Source: Wuchereria bancrofti | Lineage: Eukaryota; Nematoda; Chromadorea; Rhabditida; Onchocercidae | Assembly: GCA_005281725.1 (NCBI GenBank) | Contig: SSBO01000012.1 | Span: 709,651-773,650, forward strand | DNA length: 64,000 nucleotides | Direction: 5' to 3' | In this document: positions 11,420 through 26,200 of the stretch, in pieces | Numbering within the stretch: position 1 is the stretch's first letter | Layout of the letters: each line of letters opens with the position of its first letter | Notes under the pieces: model-generated | The model's input: the letters and a program-made list of their open reading frames with translations, nothing else | The model's database searches: none | Told to the model about the DNA's origin: nothing | Position numbers and translations under genes: made by a program

Positions 11420-14400
11420 ATGGATATATATGGTAGCTATCCATCACGCTTATCAATTGCCTGTTCTGAGTTGCTACCTCGGATTCAGAATCAAAGCTAT
11501 ACTTTCGATGTATATTTTCTGCAATCAGTTGTTGATCGTATTTTCAACGATTCACAAATTGATCTTTTATCTGTTTTATCACAATCAGGTATAAATGATA
11601 CTGGAAATGAATATGACCAAGTAATCGAATTAATTGGTATAAATTCAGTTGTATTTAAGGTAAGATTTTTTTTTTAAAATCATTTCTTATTCTATCTCTA
11701 ATGTAACTTATACTTAATATTAACGATTAAGTTAATATTTGACTAAAAGATATTTTATATTGTAACAATTAAGGTTACTATTTCGTTGATAAAATACTGA
11801 GCTGTAATTATATTTATAGATTAGATTGAGCTAAAAAATATAAATGGAAAAGAAAGTATACATTTTCATGTTTTAGCTTTTATTGGAATCAAAAAGTGAT
11901 TTTTTCAAATACTTTATGACTTCGTTTTGTCGACATTTGGAACGTAGTTCGTGTATATTACCACTGGAAATGGTTCAAGATAGTGTCTATATGAGACTTC
12001 TCTCCGATTATGTTTGTTTTATGATGCCAGTGAATGAGGAAAACACAACTGCTGTAACAGGAAAGAAAATTCATCCTGAAAATACAGTGAAAAGTAGTTA
12101 TAGTACACCGTTAAATCTCTTTAAAGAGGTATGGTTTTTCAATTATCAGTTTTAATTACAATTATCATAAAAGCCATTTACTATCATTGGGGCAAAAAGT
12201 AATGACAGAAATACATAGCAAGTGTAACTTTCCACTATTTGAATTTTTAATGGCTTGATAATAGTCTAATCTTATTCATCGTACGTTAGAGAAAGCTAAT
12301 GCTAATAATCTTATGCAAAGTAAGTAAAACCATGCTTAACTTTTTTCTCAAGCATGTTCATTTTCTTTCATTTCCTTATTCTTGTTAACATCTAAATTAG
12401 CTTTGATAGATGAAATATAAGGTAGAAATATAGGATAGAATACAAAAAAAATAGGATAAGTATTGGTTCAATAATTAAATTTGACTATTTGCCCGCTATT
12501 GACATCTTCTGTTCTCTTATTAAAGGCTCATTATGTGAGACTTTCCTGTTACAAATTTACATCTCTTCCATAGAAAAATAGATTGATTATAATTTCTAAG
12601 AGTTGCAATTTGTTTCATTCTATTATTAATCATCAATTTATACATATTGCTAATTTTATTGTTACAGGAAGCTTTAAGGCGATATGCGCTATGTCCTTCA
12701 TCACATTCCATTCGAACATTACGAACTATGATTCAGTCTATTTCACCACACTTTCTAACATTCATATGTATTCTTGTTCGTTCATACTGTTCACTATCAA
12801 ATTGGCCAACTGATTATCGTTTGATCGCTCTCAGGTTAGCAATGATTATATTTGATTCAGTTGTTTCATCATTAAAAAAAAATCTGAATTTCAAATTTTG
12901 TTAAAGATTTTAAATTAAAGCTTATTTTTCTCTTCTTTGATCTCTTTTCTAACTTGTCTGAAATGAAGTGATTTTCGATTATGTTCTTTTAAGGATTTCG
13001 AATTGTAGCATTCTTATTTCAGATTTGTTCTTAAGGAAATTCATGTATTTGCACTTGCTGAATCGGAAGATTTCAATTTTTCTCAATCGAAGCTTCAATT
13101 GCAATGGAATGCACCATTTACGGATGAACTTTTTGATTTTTTCTTGTCATTATTCACTCGTTGGCCACCAAATCCATCATTTACTAATCTTTTCGGTTGA
13201 TCTTCATTAATTAAATCATTCACTTATTTGTATTCTCTATGAGAATACTTATATGCTTAAATTATGCTTTGAAATTTTTGAGAAAGATGAATTGAATTCT
13301 CGAAGCGAAGTTAAGATATAATTTTCAGATGTATGGGTTACATGGATCCGACCATGGCGTTATTGTGGCAATGATCTACAACGTGTTATGCCATTTATTC
13401 GTTCCAATCGTCGTTATTATATCGAATTATCAGATGCATTTTGGGGACGGAAATTTTCGCTCGAATGTACAGACGACATAGAAAACTTAGCTTCATACAT
13501 TTGTATTCTAACTTCTCCTGATATGCTGGAAGTAAATTTTTTCATAATTTGAGATTCTAAACTTTTTTATTATTTGGAATTCGAATAAATTTTTAAATTC
13601 GAGATCAGAAAGATATAGTTTATTGAGTAAAAAAATCTATCAAGTAATACAGTTTGAAGAGCTGATTCATATATATATAATTTAATCATGGTTTTAAAAA
13701 ATTATAACAATCCGACCATAGCGTTATAAAGGATATTGATAAGTATAACTTCAATATAAAAATTAATTATATGCTAGAAATTAATTCTATTCATGTTTTA
13801 TTTTTTATGGTATAATATCAATTTAGGTTCTCCGTTTTTTTTTTTTTAATGGTGGAATAAAATTCGAAATTTTTCTTTGGATCAGTGAAAGTAGATAGTG
13901 ATTTGATGATGTATGCATCGTATTATGCAGATCTACGAGGCCTTGGAATATAATTTGGAGCCAAATGTGCTTGCTTTATTGAATTCATTGAAAAATGATG
14001 CGGAAAATTTACGTTTAAAAGTGCTGAGATGTGAAGAAAAATTGACAAAAACAAATTGGTTTCAGCGCACATTCTTTTGTCTCGGTTTGATTTTGCTTTT
14101 AATTATTAGTTGATTTATTTATAGTATAATAAAAGAAAAAAGCTTTTTTTTTCTATTTAACAAAATGTAATATTAGGAAAAATCGAAATATTTAATTCTA
14201 TGTATTTTTTCATAAATATTTTTAATAATTTCTTTTTTCATGAATATTTGTTATGATTTTATTGCTAGTAATGATATGGATTATTATTATATGGTAAAAT
14301 TTGATGTGCTTAGTTTTTGTTTTATTTTTGATGTGCTGTAAAATTTTTTAATACTTATTAGAAAATTTTGTTTTCAGTCATTTTCAAAGGTGAAATACAT

Positions 14401-15719
14401 GGGAAGGAACTCTCTTACTTTTTTAATGAGTTTCTTTTTTTTTTCTTTTTATTTTTAATTGCTGCTACGAGGCACTCAGGTGAGAAATTATCACCAAAAA
14501 TGGAATGTTAGAAAAAAGAAACAGTTGTCAACATTATCAATAATTGTTCATAAAATCATTCATCTTTAAATGAAAAATGTTATTTATAGAGGAGGAATTA
14601 TTGTTGTCGGAACAAAAAAAGGCTTTGGAAGCACTGGAAAGGCTTATTTTGAACGCAAAAAAAGCTATGTCAGATGGAGATTTAAATGAATCAGAGAATG
14701 TCAACTTTGCTACAAAGACAGTTTCAACAAATGAAGCTGAGAGCACTTCTAATTCGCCTAAATCATTGAGCTCTTTCTCACCACTTTCACAAAAACAAAT
14801 TCCCGATCATTACATTGATTCAAGGACAAAATTGATGTATCTTACACCACTTGGACGAAAGCAAGTAAGCTTATATCATATTTGAATTATATTCAAAATA
14901 TTGAAGTGAACATCGAAAATTGATGTAATTTTTTTTGCTGAATGTAATTTGAATATTTCATTTCGATGAAGGAAATCGATAAAGGAATAATAAGTAGCAA
15001 TGGTTAAAATATTCTAAGTTGCAAACAATTTAACAAAATAATACCATTTATTTTTACCCTTAATAATTCTATCAACAGTTGCTTTAAACAAAACATTTGA
15101 ATAGCACTGTTGATAATATTCTAATTATCTTTTAGAATTAATACTAAAGAATCTCTTATGTAATGAGCAAGAATGGCTATATCAAACAAAAAAAGAACAA
15201 TTTAAGCATATTGGAAAAAGGATTTGATATGAATTTTACAAAAGAATTCATTTGAATTTGTTAGTTAAAAAAATTTCAAATTTATAAATTTGAATCAATT
15301 TATAGGTTGCTCAAGGAACACATCGTTTTGATTATTCGAATTGCAGGAGAGCAACGCCACCAATTATTTCATCACTTCGTTCCGATGAAATTTGGTGGTT
15401 ATCCAGATTATTGTATCGAATTTCTAGAGTTATTAATCGTACCAAATTTATTGAGCATCTTTCTCAATCCTATGATGATGCTACATTAACTGGTTTTATT
15501 GCTCGATTTTTGCTTGATCCAGAATATCCAAATATTTCTGTTCCAGCATATTCAACAATTATTGCATTTCAAAAGCCATGCCTAAATTTACGTTATTTTG
15601 CATACTATCGTAATTTAATACCACTTTGTACTTTCTTTATTTTACTCTTTTTTCTTCCTTTTTCATATTGCTCAATAATATTATTTGGCATGATATTGTA
15701 TAGTAAATTTTTGCTATAA
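11420..15719 (+). CDS. SMPD4 (neutral sphingomyelinase 3) homologue
   Basis: Eight exons in consistent phase: 11420-11659, 11877-12128, 12668-12834, 13023-13195, 13329-13531, 13931-14084, 14590-14864 and 15306-15719, giving 625 aa (human proteins are about 830-870). SMPD4 is a C-tail anchored protein of the ER, nuclear envelope and pore region, reported to hydrolyse sphingomyelin. Diagnostic blocks are LFDVWVTWIRPWRY (fifth exon), YLTPLGRKQVAQGTHRFDY (exons 7-8), FARFLLDPEYP-like sequence, CLNLRYFAYYRNLIPL, and a final hydrophobic segment of about 30 residues that is the tail anchor. No classical exonuclease/endonuclease/phosphatase sphingomyelinase motif is seen, as is normal for SMPD4. Exon 6 must end at 14084 (donor GTTTGA): using the stronger GTGAAG at 14031 creates a stop at the junction. 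The N-terminal 80 residues are weakly conserved, so the start is less sure. Confidence 0.87.
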
Positions 15720-16757
15720 ATTATTTATACGGTGAATTGATGATAAAAATAGGAAGAGCTTTTTTTAATTTAAATGAAACTTATCATAAATATCAACAAA
15801 AAGAAATTTTTTTTTTTTTGAGAAATGAAAAATATATATGAACAAAGTATAATTTATTATTGATGCAAATATCAATCATTCGCCTTATTGCAATTATTAT
15901 TCCGGTTAAAAATTGTTCAGTGCTTTATATCGCTTTATGCTATCAAAATGTTTCCATCATGATTTCTTTAATCGTTTTAAAGCTAAAGTTTTAAAGTTTT
16001 ATCAGTATACTAAAAAAAAGGTTTGATTTTATTTCGATCTCTTCTTTCAAACATTCATCATTTTCATGTTGTTGTTTTTTTCATCTTTTTTTTTTTGTCT
16101 GAGTTGATGTTTGTATTTCAATAAAAGTAACAATTCTTTTTTTTTTTTCGGCATAATGATGCACAGATTGGACCATTTATTTTCCAATTTATGGCTTAAA
16201 TTTATTTGAAATGTCAAATTTTTTTTTTTGGTACAAAATATCATTGAATACAATCTTCGATATCTATTATTGAAGAATGTTTTCTATAATATCATTTTGC
16301 TAATGTTCATACATTTTATGCCAAAAATGATATATTGAAACTGATAAGATCTATAAGAGAAATATTATGGATTGTATCAATTAAGGGTGCTTTACAATTT
16401 TGATAACAAGATGGATTTTTCGATTTAACGAAGGAATCTATTCGAAGGAAGATTTTGTTAAGTAAAAATTTCTTCATAAAACTGATAGAAATTTTGATTT
16501 TGATCAATCTTGAATCGTTCTTCTAAGAATTCGAAGTATTGTAAAATAGCACAACATTTATATGATAATGATAGATAACTGTCTTCATTTATCATTTATT
16601 TTCTGTTATATTTCATATTGTTTTTTAATTTTTATAATTAATTAAAAAAGAATATATTTAACCATGTTTCAGTTAATGTAATGAAAACATAGCTTTAAAG
16701 AAATTTAAAAAAAAAATTTAATTTTATAAATGATATTTTCAGGAATAAAGCCTTTTA
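15720..16757. other. Intergenic spacer between the SMPD4 and paxt-1 genes
   Basis: About 1 kb, AT-rich, with several poly-T runs. A possible AATAAA at 16120-16125 lies 400 bp after the SMPD4 stop. No coding exon is seen; the - strand frames here are Lys/Phe-rich low complexity. Confidence 0.45.
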
Positions 16758-19092
16758 ATGGATGAATTGCTAGATATGAATAGTTTGGATAGCTTAAGAA
16801 CAATACATGAAAGTGATGAGCAGTGGAAATTACGACGAATGTTTCTTGAACGACATATGGCTGATTATCCTAAAAATCGTTTACTCTGTCTTGCGCAAAT
16901 TTATTGTAATATGATCTCATTGGGTTGTACGTAAGTTCTTCATTATCTTAATTTATTTCTATTTTAAACATTAATAATTGATAAGATACATTAACAAGTA
17001 GAATATTAACAAGAAATGAATCAATTATTTGATTGATTAACAAAATACTATGTAAATTTGGTATCCGGAATAGATTAGATTAATATTATTTTACTAGATG
17101 AAAAATTTTGCATCTTAATAGCGTAAAAATTATTTTTTCTTTGGAATTTTTTTTTAAAAAAAATTTTCTTTCTTAGAAAATGTTTTTATGAATTTCGTAA
17201 CTAAAATTTTTTCTTTTTTTTTGGATAAAAATTCAAAAAAATTGCTGATTTACAGTTAATTTAATAGTTTTATTCTACTAACAAGTTTTCAAATTTAGTC
17301 AGTATATCTTAGCTTTAATTTATTCTTTCTTAGTTCTAATTTATTTTTTAAAAAAAAGTTTGAGTATGCTATGAATAAAATTGTTGAGTTCATTTCTATG
17401 CCAATACCGATTACTAGAATATTTGATAGATAAGCAAAACATATTAGCACGAGAATAAGGTTTGCTAAATGTAACTATCTTTGTAGGTATAACCCGGAAT
17501 TGATGAAGGCAGTCAGAGAAATGGGTGCAGGATTATGTGAAATGTCTAAGGTTAATACTTTTCTCAAAGCTAATAAAGGATTGCAAGAATTTTTTGAATT
17601 TGGTGGACTCAAATTAATGGAATAATTTGAAAATTTTAAATCTGTACATAAGAATAAGGAAGAGATAAACTTTATTTATGGAAAAATTTTTATTATAATA
17701 TTATCGCCAAATTTGATATCGATTTCTTCTTGTAAGTGTTTTTTTTTTTTTTTTTTTTTTCATATTTTAGGGTTGTAAAAGAACTTTTGAGCAGAACTCT
17801 ATCAAAGCACCTGTTTCGAAGAAAGAAAGATTAGAATCCAAAAGTGTTAGTACTATCAGTGAGGATTCACCATGCGCTTTGAAAAGAAAAGTTTGTTTGA
17901 ATTCTTATGAAAAAAAAAAATTAAAGCTTTTTCTCTTATTAATTATGCAATAATGCAGTATCTTCTAATTTAGAGCTATTAAAAAATTTCTAGTTTAGCA
18001 AGTTTTAGTTTTAGCTTTACGTTATTTTATTCAGTAATGTTCATTTCGATAAGAAATACGTTTTTTCTTTTCTTTTTTTTTTGCAGAGTTTTATGCTAAT
18101 GAGAGCACAATTAACTGTTCTTGAAAAAGCAACTGAACCACTTGTTTCACTCAATCAATTAACATCACGACTCAAATATAAATGGGAATTAAAAAGTGTA
18201 GAAAATGGCAAATCATTACTTCTTGTAAATGATGTTACTGTTTTGGAAGGAATTTTACCACCATGGAATGATAATGATGCAAAAAATTTTGCTGCTGCAG
18301 CTGCTTTAGCATCATTATCAAGGGTATGATTTATTACTTAATAATTTTTATCAACAAAAAAAAAAAAAAAAATTAATATCTTGAATGATAAAATGAAAAA
18401 GGAATTACCACTTCCAAGATTATCATACTTATATGACATATTCTTTTTTTTTTAAACAAAAATTTTTTTTTTCAATTTAAGATCTAAAAATTAAAAGTGA
18501 TTATTCAACTACAATTAGGCATAACAAACATTTCCCAACATATTGTTAGAGCATTTGATTGTTTTTTTTTTTTTGATTCATATGGTACTATACATTATAG
18601 GAAGATCGAGAAGTACGCGCAAAAGGTGGCAAATTTGAACTGTGTAAGGGTGATGATAGTGGCCCATCTGATTTTTATACCTCCTATCTTATGGATCAAT
18701 TGAAATTGGCTGTTAAAGTGATGCCTAACAATGGAACATCATTTGATAAATTAGAAAGTGGTCTTCGTGTAGTACGAATGCCATTACGATATGTTGCCGA
18801 ACGTGGAACCGGGTAATGATGAATGACATTATTTTTACACCTTATTTCTAATTCTTTTTTACTTCAAAGTTAAAATATCTAATATTTAAATTTGAATAAT
18901 TTTAGATGGGAACAAAAAATATCAATAAATGCACTAAATGTTCAACTAGCAAATGCTGTTTTACGAAAAGGTGAGTGTAATAAGAGTCGAGAAAAAGAAC
19001 GAAAAGAAGATCTGGCTACTTTAGTAATCCAAAAACTTAGTAATTCAGATTTTGAACTTATCCCAAGCAACAATGGATATATACTTCGCTAG
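16758..19092 (+). CDS. paxt-1: PAXT-1-like protein with XRN2-binding (XTBD) domain
   Basis: Six exons: 16758-16930, 17487-17550, 17771-17890, 18087-18323, 18601-18812 and 18906-19092, giving 330 aa. Residues 19-79 form an XTBD domain: EQWKLRRMFLERHM, RLLCLAQIYCNMISLGC, then Tyr59 in T-Y-N-P-E-L, and the helix MKAVREMGAGLCEM. In C. elegans PAXT-1, and in the vertebrate XTBD proteins CDKN2AIP and NKRF, this domain binds the 5'-3' exonuclease XRN2; PAXT-1 stabilises XRN-2 and affects microRNA turnover. A conserved Tyr is key in the known complexes, and Tyr59 is the likely equivalent. Residues about 130-198 resemble a degenerate dsRNA-binding fold ending NDNDAKNFAAAAALASL. The rest is not recognised. 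The start is the first ATG after an acceptor-like ATATTTTCAG at 16742, which may be a trans-splice site. The name assumes nematode orthology. Confidence 0.87.
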
Positions 19093-19224
19093 TATCATCA
19101 CTTGTAAAAGATGTACGATATAACATTTTTCGCGACAATTATCTTTTTTTTTTCTTTCAAAATCAAAAAAAATCAAAGAAAAAAAGACGAAATTTTGAAA
19201 AAAATAATATATGATAGTTTCAAA

Positions 19225-19230
19225 AATAAA
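19225..19230 (+). terminator. Polyadenylation signal of the paxt-1 gene
   Basis: AATAAA 133 bp after the stop codon. Confidence 0.55.
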
Positions 19231-20296
19231 GAAAGTAAGCTAAATTTTATCTATTTCTGTTGTGCTTCATATCCATTTTAAATTTTATAAACATATCATC
19301 ACTACCACAATTTATAGTTACAGGACAGGAAATACATCTGTACAAATCTGACATTGATTGATCAGAATTCAAAAATTCACAGTTAAAAATTGATATTGAA
19401 GTGTGTTACTTGAAGGAATCTAACGAAGTCAGCTTAACAAATAACTGATAAACTAATTATACATAGGTGATGATCGCTTCAAAATAAATCAATTCAATAA
19501 ATAAAATCATGTATACACATTAGGGGGTAAATAATATTGAGAATAATTCTAGTCATTGAACAATAAACAACACATATAATTTAATAGTAATGAAATAGTG
19601 TCGACTGAAAATATGGTAGTGATGAGAAAAGTAATGTTAATCTGATCTAATTTGTTTCATTTCTTATTTGTTGTCTACTTTTACTCAAATCAATGATTAT
19701 CATTAGTTTCTATCATTTTTATGATTGGAATCATCCCAATTATTTGTTTTGTATTATGTGCAACTCTTAAAACTCTGACCGAATAATGACTAAGCAAGTG
19801 AAAAAAAAAAAAAAAACCTTTCGTTATTTAAATGTTCGCAAAATAGTAAATTATTTACTACATGTTTATTATTTTAACAATACTCCTCCTATAAATAAAT
19901 ATTAAAAACCTTTTTATTTCTAACCTTATACAATTATCGTTCATGCAATATTGTAATTCGGACAAAAAATATTTCACAAAACTTTTTACAGTTATATTTT
20001 ACAGTTATATAAATCTGTTGCGTACCATTTCCTTGTAATGAAGGTTTCTATTGAATGAGTGGTTTTTGAATTGAAAATGTAAATTTAGTCATTATTTCAT
20101 TCTTCCTTTTGTTCATTTTTCAAAAATTTCCACTAAGTTGTTCGATAAATGAAAATTTTGTCATTTTGCTAGAATCTTCATGAAAATAATATTCTCTTCT
20201 GAATATTATTTCAAAAGAAAACAAAAAAATTTAACACTTCTCATCTGTTTTTTCGTTTATGAAAAGTTGCTGTTTAATTACCTGAACTGTCGCTTA
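19231..20296. other. Convergent intergenic region between paxt-1 and the dehydrogenase gene
   Basis: About 1.1 kb between two genes transcribed toward each other, so it should hold both 3' ends. AT-rich with an A-run at 19800-19817. No gene or repeat of note is visible; the open frame at 20180-20389 (+) is partly antisense to the dehydrogenase last exon. Confidence 0.5.
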
Positions 20297-23200
20297 CTAA
20301 GATTGTCGAAATACAGCATCATCAGAAAGTTTTGTCTCTTCTATGCCACATACCGTAGAACCTTCATGAATCCTACCTTGTACTTGTGAGCCACCGATAT
20401 CAATCCATAACTATAAATATATGTGATCTAAAAAATTGTTTAAAATTCATCCAATTTCAATTGTAACATCTAAGCATGAACTGTGCAGGAAGTTTTATGC
20501 AAAACTGATTAAAAATTTTGAAACTATTAAAGCATTTCAAAAAGATCTTAAATCATTTGTCTAAGTTTCAATAAAAGTAAAATTCGCAACCATTTATAAT
20601 AATGATGAGCATTATCAATTTTCAATTAGGTGAAGAAACAAACCTTATCCTCAGGAGTAATATCCGACTGTACCCAAGCGAAAGCAAGTGGTCGATGAAG
20701 GCGAACACTGAATGTTCCCGATGTTATCTGTCCCACTCGCTAAAATGATACAGTCACTTGTGATATACTGATAATATTATGTTATCATTTTTCTTGCATA
20801 TATTATAGGCCATACAAAATTATCCTAAATAAAACAATAGATAACATACATCTTCTGAACCCTCCTTACGAATCACTTCCATTCGTTTCGGTATCATTCT
20901 CCAACTTTGAGGTTCAGTAAGCGGTTCACAAATCAAAAGTACCTGAAAATTTTGTATTTTAAAATTTAAGCGATTTTATTCAGATGTGGAAGAAAAGATA
21001 TCTTTCGCTTGTTTTGAATAAAATCAAAATCGCTTTTCTTCTACCACCGCTTCCTGAATGCTTTTCTGATATGTTAACCACATCGTAACATTGGTAAATT
21101 ACGTGATTTTTACTTTACTTCAAACGCGAACGCGAATGCGTCTAGTCGATATTCCCAACCAAAGAACAAATATCGGATTTGTTTGACTTCAATTTTGTTT
21201 TATACCATTATTTGGTTCCCAAGTCATAGAGAGAGAATGATGATAAGGATGAAATATGTGCGACCCTTCCGTTGTCTTCAATCCTTTTTTACGAAATAAT
21301 GCATCTCATTGCTCCTAATATTCCTTTTTTTTCCTTTATTTTAATGGAAACATTACTGAAGTATGTATGGACACATTTTTAATGGATATATTTATATACA
21401 CTTTAGATCATTTATTCCTTTTGCAAAAACTTTGAATTATTTCCAAGACTTTGTTATTTGAAATTTAAAGATACCTGTTTTCGATTCCATTGTTTCTGCG
21501 ATAATTCCATGCAAGATGTTTTGCCAATGAAGTTTTCCTTATTCAAATCTACCATCTGACTTAATCCACATTCGTAAGGATTTGTGTTTAGCGTAAGCTG
21601 TATTAAGATAACGAAATATTCATTAATAAGCAAATATCATAACCAGAATAGCATAATAAGCAAAAAATTTTCCCATCTATTGATGTCCATGAATGTTAAG
21701 AAAACTTTCCAATGCATAATTCATAAAATGCTATTGAACATGATATCATACGCCATATCACATTTATCAAATGATAGTGAAAGGATGACAAGTATAAAGT
21801 AATTAAATAAACAAACATACTTCTCTGCCCCAAATCTTATAGCCATTCTCAATACGCATCATGTTCAGTGTACTTTGGCCAAAATTAACAATTCCGTAAT
21901 TTCTACCAACTTCCATTAATGAGTTATACAGTGCCAATGTATCACCTCTAAAAAAGAATCAATTTAATTACCAAGATTATAATTAACATTTTGAAAAACC
22001 GTTAAACTATTTTTACAGCTATACCTATTATCAAATAACATACAAATGCTAACATAGTTTTGCTAAGGTTATAGCCCAATAATTTCAAATTAAATGTTCA
22101 AATCGATAAATTTTTATAATAAAACTTCTTGAAAGATGAACCGATGAACAACTTTAAAATATACTTCTACTATTTAATTTCATATATAGTATTTTAATAG
22201 CAAACCTGCTGTGATAGAGTTCATAAGAAAGTTGCCCTGTTGCAGCTGTAGTACGAACAGCAATAACTGGTGCTGATCCAAGTCTCATCAGTCGTGCTGC
22301 ATTTTGTTTAAAACCCAAGTCTGATTTTGTTAATTCTTCTAACACCTAAAATTTTGAATTCCAAATGTTCACTTCAAAAATTAATTCCATACATAACCAT
22401 TCACTTCAAATGATATATGGAAGCAATTAAAAATAAAATGGTATATCGAAGTAAGTTATTAAACACGAAAATCTTTATATCTGAACTACAAAAATAACCA
22501 ATGAATTAAGAAGATATAACAGAAAGATCAAAGTAACCTAAAAGACTTTTTTTTCTCCATTACTGGCTGATAAATGATATAAAAATTGAGCAGTAAAGTC
22601 TAACACAACATTTCTGCATATTTCATTACACATTTAATCAACATTGCATTGTTTCTTATCTGCTAATGTTATATCGAAAGGTATAACAGTAACAGATAAA
22701 AAAGCAATACAAATCATAGACTGTCACTATCGAAAAAAGAAACTTACTTCCCGACTTTTTGGACCAACAACAGCAAGCGAAGCCAAATACTCACTAACGC
22801 CAGATATTTCTACACTAGCTTCCAACTCGATTGCAGCTCTTTTTAGCCAGTTAAGTTCACGAGATTCTCGTTCTGGATCGGTTAAAAGTATAAATTCTGA
22901 TCTGTAGTATTTCAGATTTTCAAAAGTGTACATATATATATATATATAATGATTGTAATTAAAAAAAGTCAATCGATAAACTTGTGTTTTATCCTTTATT
23001 CTAATATTTAAATAACACCCTCAGCTAGCATCGAGACCAAAATTATAAACTGAAATTTTTTACTTGTAAAAATTAAGATTTCGCTATCGTATAATTAGAG
23101 AGAAATGTGCAACCAGATAGTCCCCAGTGACTATAAACTACTAATTAATCCAACAAATTTTCTTCATATTGTAGAATTACCTGTACTGATCATGATGGAA

Positions 23201-26200
23201 AAGGTCTAATGATCCGAAAATATTTCCTTTTTTCGTAAGCATTAATCCCGACGATACTTCGCCTAGTTGAGGTGGCTCGTTAGCGAGCACATAACTGAGC
23301 AACTTTTCGGAATCCTTACCACGTACCTAAAAAGAAGGTAGTATATTTCGAACAAAAAAAAAGAATGAATTTTAAATTTAATTTTTAAAACTTAATTGAA
23401 TACTATGAATTTGTTCTTTAAAATTTCATTGATCAGTTATTGCAAAAATTTTTTAAATTTTCCTCTGATTTCCGATAATGATTTCGCAAATATTGGATCT
23501 TCAATGTCAAAATTTTGTCTTTCTAATGTTTCCTAATACTTAATCGGTGGAAAAAAAAGTTAATTAATGAACGAAAAAAAAAAAGGAAAGACAACTTCAA
23601 TTTTGCCACGCCAAGATAAATCGATAACACCACATTTATTTGATACTAACTCATATTCACGTATCATATTCGGTAATTTATCTTTGTATTCAGCAGCAAA
23701 TGATTCGGCAACCTGTAGAAAAATAATTACTTATCATATGCAAATTATCATCAATATCATAGTTCACATCTCAATACTTTCAATGATTTATTGAGAACTG
23801 CTTATCAGATCATCAAAATATTTATATATTTTTTTTATTTTAATTAAAATATATGCGTACAAATTGCACATCTAATATGATACCATAATAACTGTAAATT
23901 ATATGATTTCAAGCTTTTGAAGATATATTTTATAACCTTAACAATTATCATCCTTGTAACAGCAATGATATTTAGTTAGATTTTATGAGGAATTACAAAC
24001 TAAATACGAATAGTAAAATTTGAAACAAATTGAATTGAGACCAAAAAAAAGAAAATGTAAATGACAGGATATAAAATTACCTCCCAACCATTGCGGAATA
24101 AATAAAAGCATCCTTGCTTTTGTAACCGTCCATAAATTCCACTTATACGTTCTGTAGGCCGTCCAGCTAACCGATTCTTGTACGACCAGTTGTAAAACAT
24201 GGAATATGTTTCACGACATTTATCAGTGATGTAATTTCGTGTTACCCAACGATCAAATCTGTAATGAAGTAATAAAATATAAATAAATAAATAATATAAC
24301 AAGGAAGAAAAAATGTAACAATGAAATATAAAAAAGAAAAGTATAATAAAAAGAAAATATAAATTTTAAATAAAATAAGCAAAAGCAACTTCCCATATTC
24401 GTGAAAGCCACTAGCATTATCAGTAATGTAAAAAGTTTTTTTTAGCGATATACTTCCCAACAGAATAACTATTAGAAAAAATTAAATTAAAATCGTCTTT
24501 TAAATATTTCAAGAAAGAAAAAACATGCTGGTACTAAATTGTTAAACATCGAAAAAATTCGATTTTTGAATCTAATAGGATACCACGCAATCTCTCTAAC
24601 CTAAGGCTTTTAATAAAAAAAATGGAAAAGAATATTTTACAAAAATGAATAAAAAACAAAAAACATGAAAAAATAAAACAAATTTTTAAAGTAAAGAGTA
24701 TTAAAGTAAAAATTAAAAAATTATAAATCAAACCACACCTATTAGCATCAGTATCAAACAATTCAGATGGAGGTTCACCATCGATTATCCAATCTGCTAA
24801 ATACTTTCCCATTCCACCACCGCTTGAAATACCATCGAAATATCCAGCCTATAAGATGAATTAATTTATTTCCAAAAGAACTAAATATTCCTTCCTAACA
24901 ATCTTAAAAAAGTAAACTGATTGTCAGAAATATAAAAGTTTTACCTGAAGCCAATAATTTTGCTTATGATTGATAGGTCCAACAAGCGGATAACCATCTG
25001 CCATCATTGTAACAACAGATGCACGTGCATCAACATTAACACCACGTAAACATGGAATAAGATCACATGCACGCTCATAAGCTCGTTCTAAGCGTTTGAA
25101 ATCTGGTTCAATGATCACCTCTGAAAAAATCTAATATTGCTCTGTAATTTCAAAAATATCAATTTAAAAGAGTCAACAATTAAAAAATGAAAAAAAAAAG
25201 TGAAGTATGAATTTTTCCTCAAATTTCATCTACCTCTTCTTTTTTTTTTATAAAAATGCTATAAGTGATTAAAAGAATTAAATAGGACAAGCAAAAACGA
25301 AATATTTAATTGTTTTTCTTTAAATTACGACATGAAACAAACTATCTGCACTCAATTACTGCATTACTATTCCAAAAACTTTAAAGTATAGCGTAGAAAT
25401 GTTATTCCCTCCAAGTTTTATTATAGGATTAATTACTAACTACATTATTGTTATCTTTTAATTCACTATATTTTTCACAATCTTTTATGAAGGATTAATA
25501 TGAAAATTCAATTAAACAAAAACAATCCTAATAAAGCAAACAAGGCTTTATTTTTGTACCAATAAAGAAAAAAAAAGGAAATTCTTCAAAACTCCAAGCA
25601 TACCTTCTGGCATACGTTCTATCCAATCTTCCCGAATAACAACATCTGAAGGTTTTTGCTCGAAACCACCAAATAACACACTGTCACCCACTCTGTGTAT
25701 GTAAAATGTACTTTCATGATCTATAATAGCTGGCAAATCCAATAGCGGTTCTACCTAAATTTTAAAGATAACATTGCATATTGCTTTCTCGATTAAAAAT
25801 ACAATCTAAAATATTTGACTAAAATATTAAACTACTACTGTAGTTAGGCTATTGTTGTTGATAAGAAATCCTTTACTTTCCAAAAGATCTTAAACTTCTT
25901 AAAAAAAGAAAAATTTTGGTTTACCTCAGGTAAAGGACCAATACGGGCAAACTGATGTTCGACTATTGCAAGCGGTATATCTAAGTTTGTCAAACGTCCA
26001 AATTCTCGAGCCCATAAACCTGAAATTCTTTTTGCAATTAAAAAAAAACAAAACTTACAATCAAAATGCTACATAGTAATTTAGATTTCCATAAACTCGT
26101 TATATAAAGGTTCCGCCCGAATGTGGTACAAATGAAATTCATTGATGAAGACAAAATTTCACATTAATACTGAAAGATACAATAAGTTCCCCTGTCAACA

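Noticed and set aside
24380..24460. Short - strand frame with NASGFHEYGK inside a dehydrogenase intron
   Set aside because: The flanking exons join directly in phase with family-like sequence, leaving no place for it.
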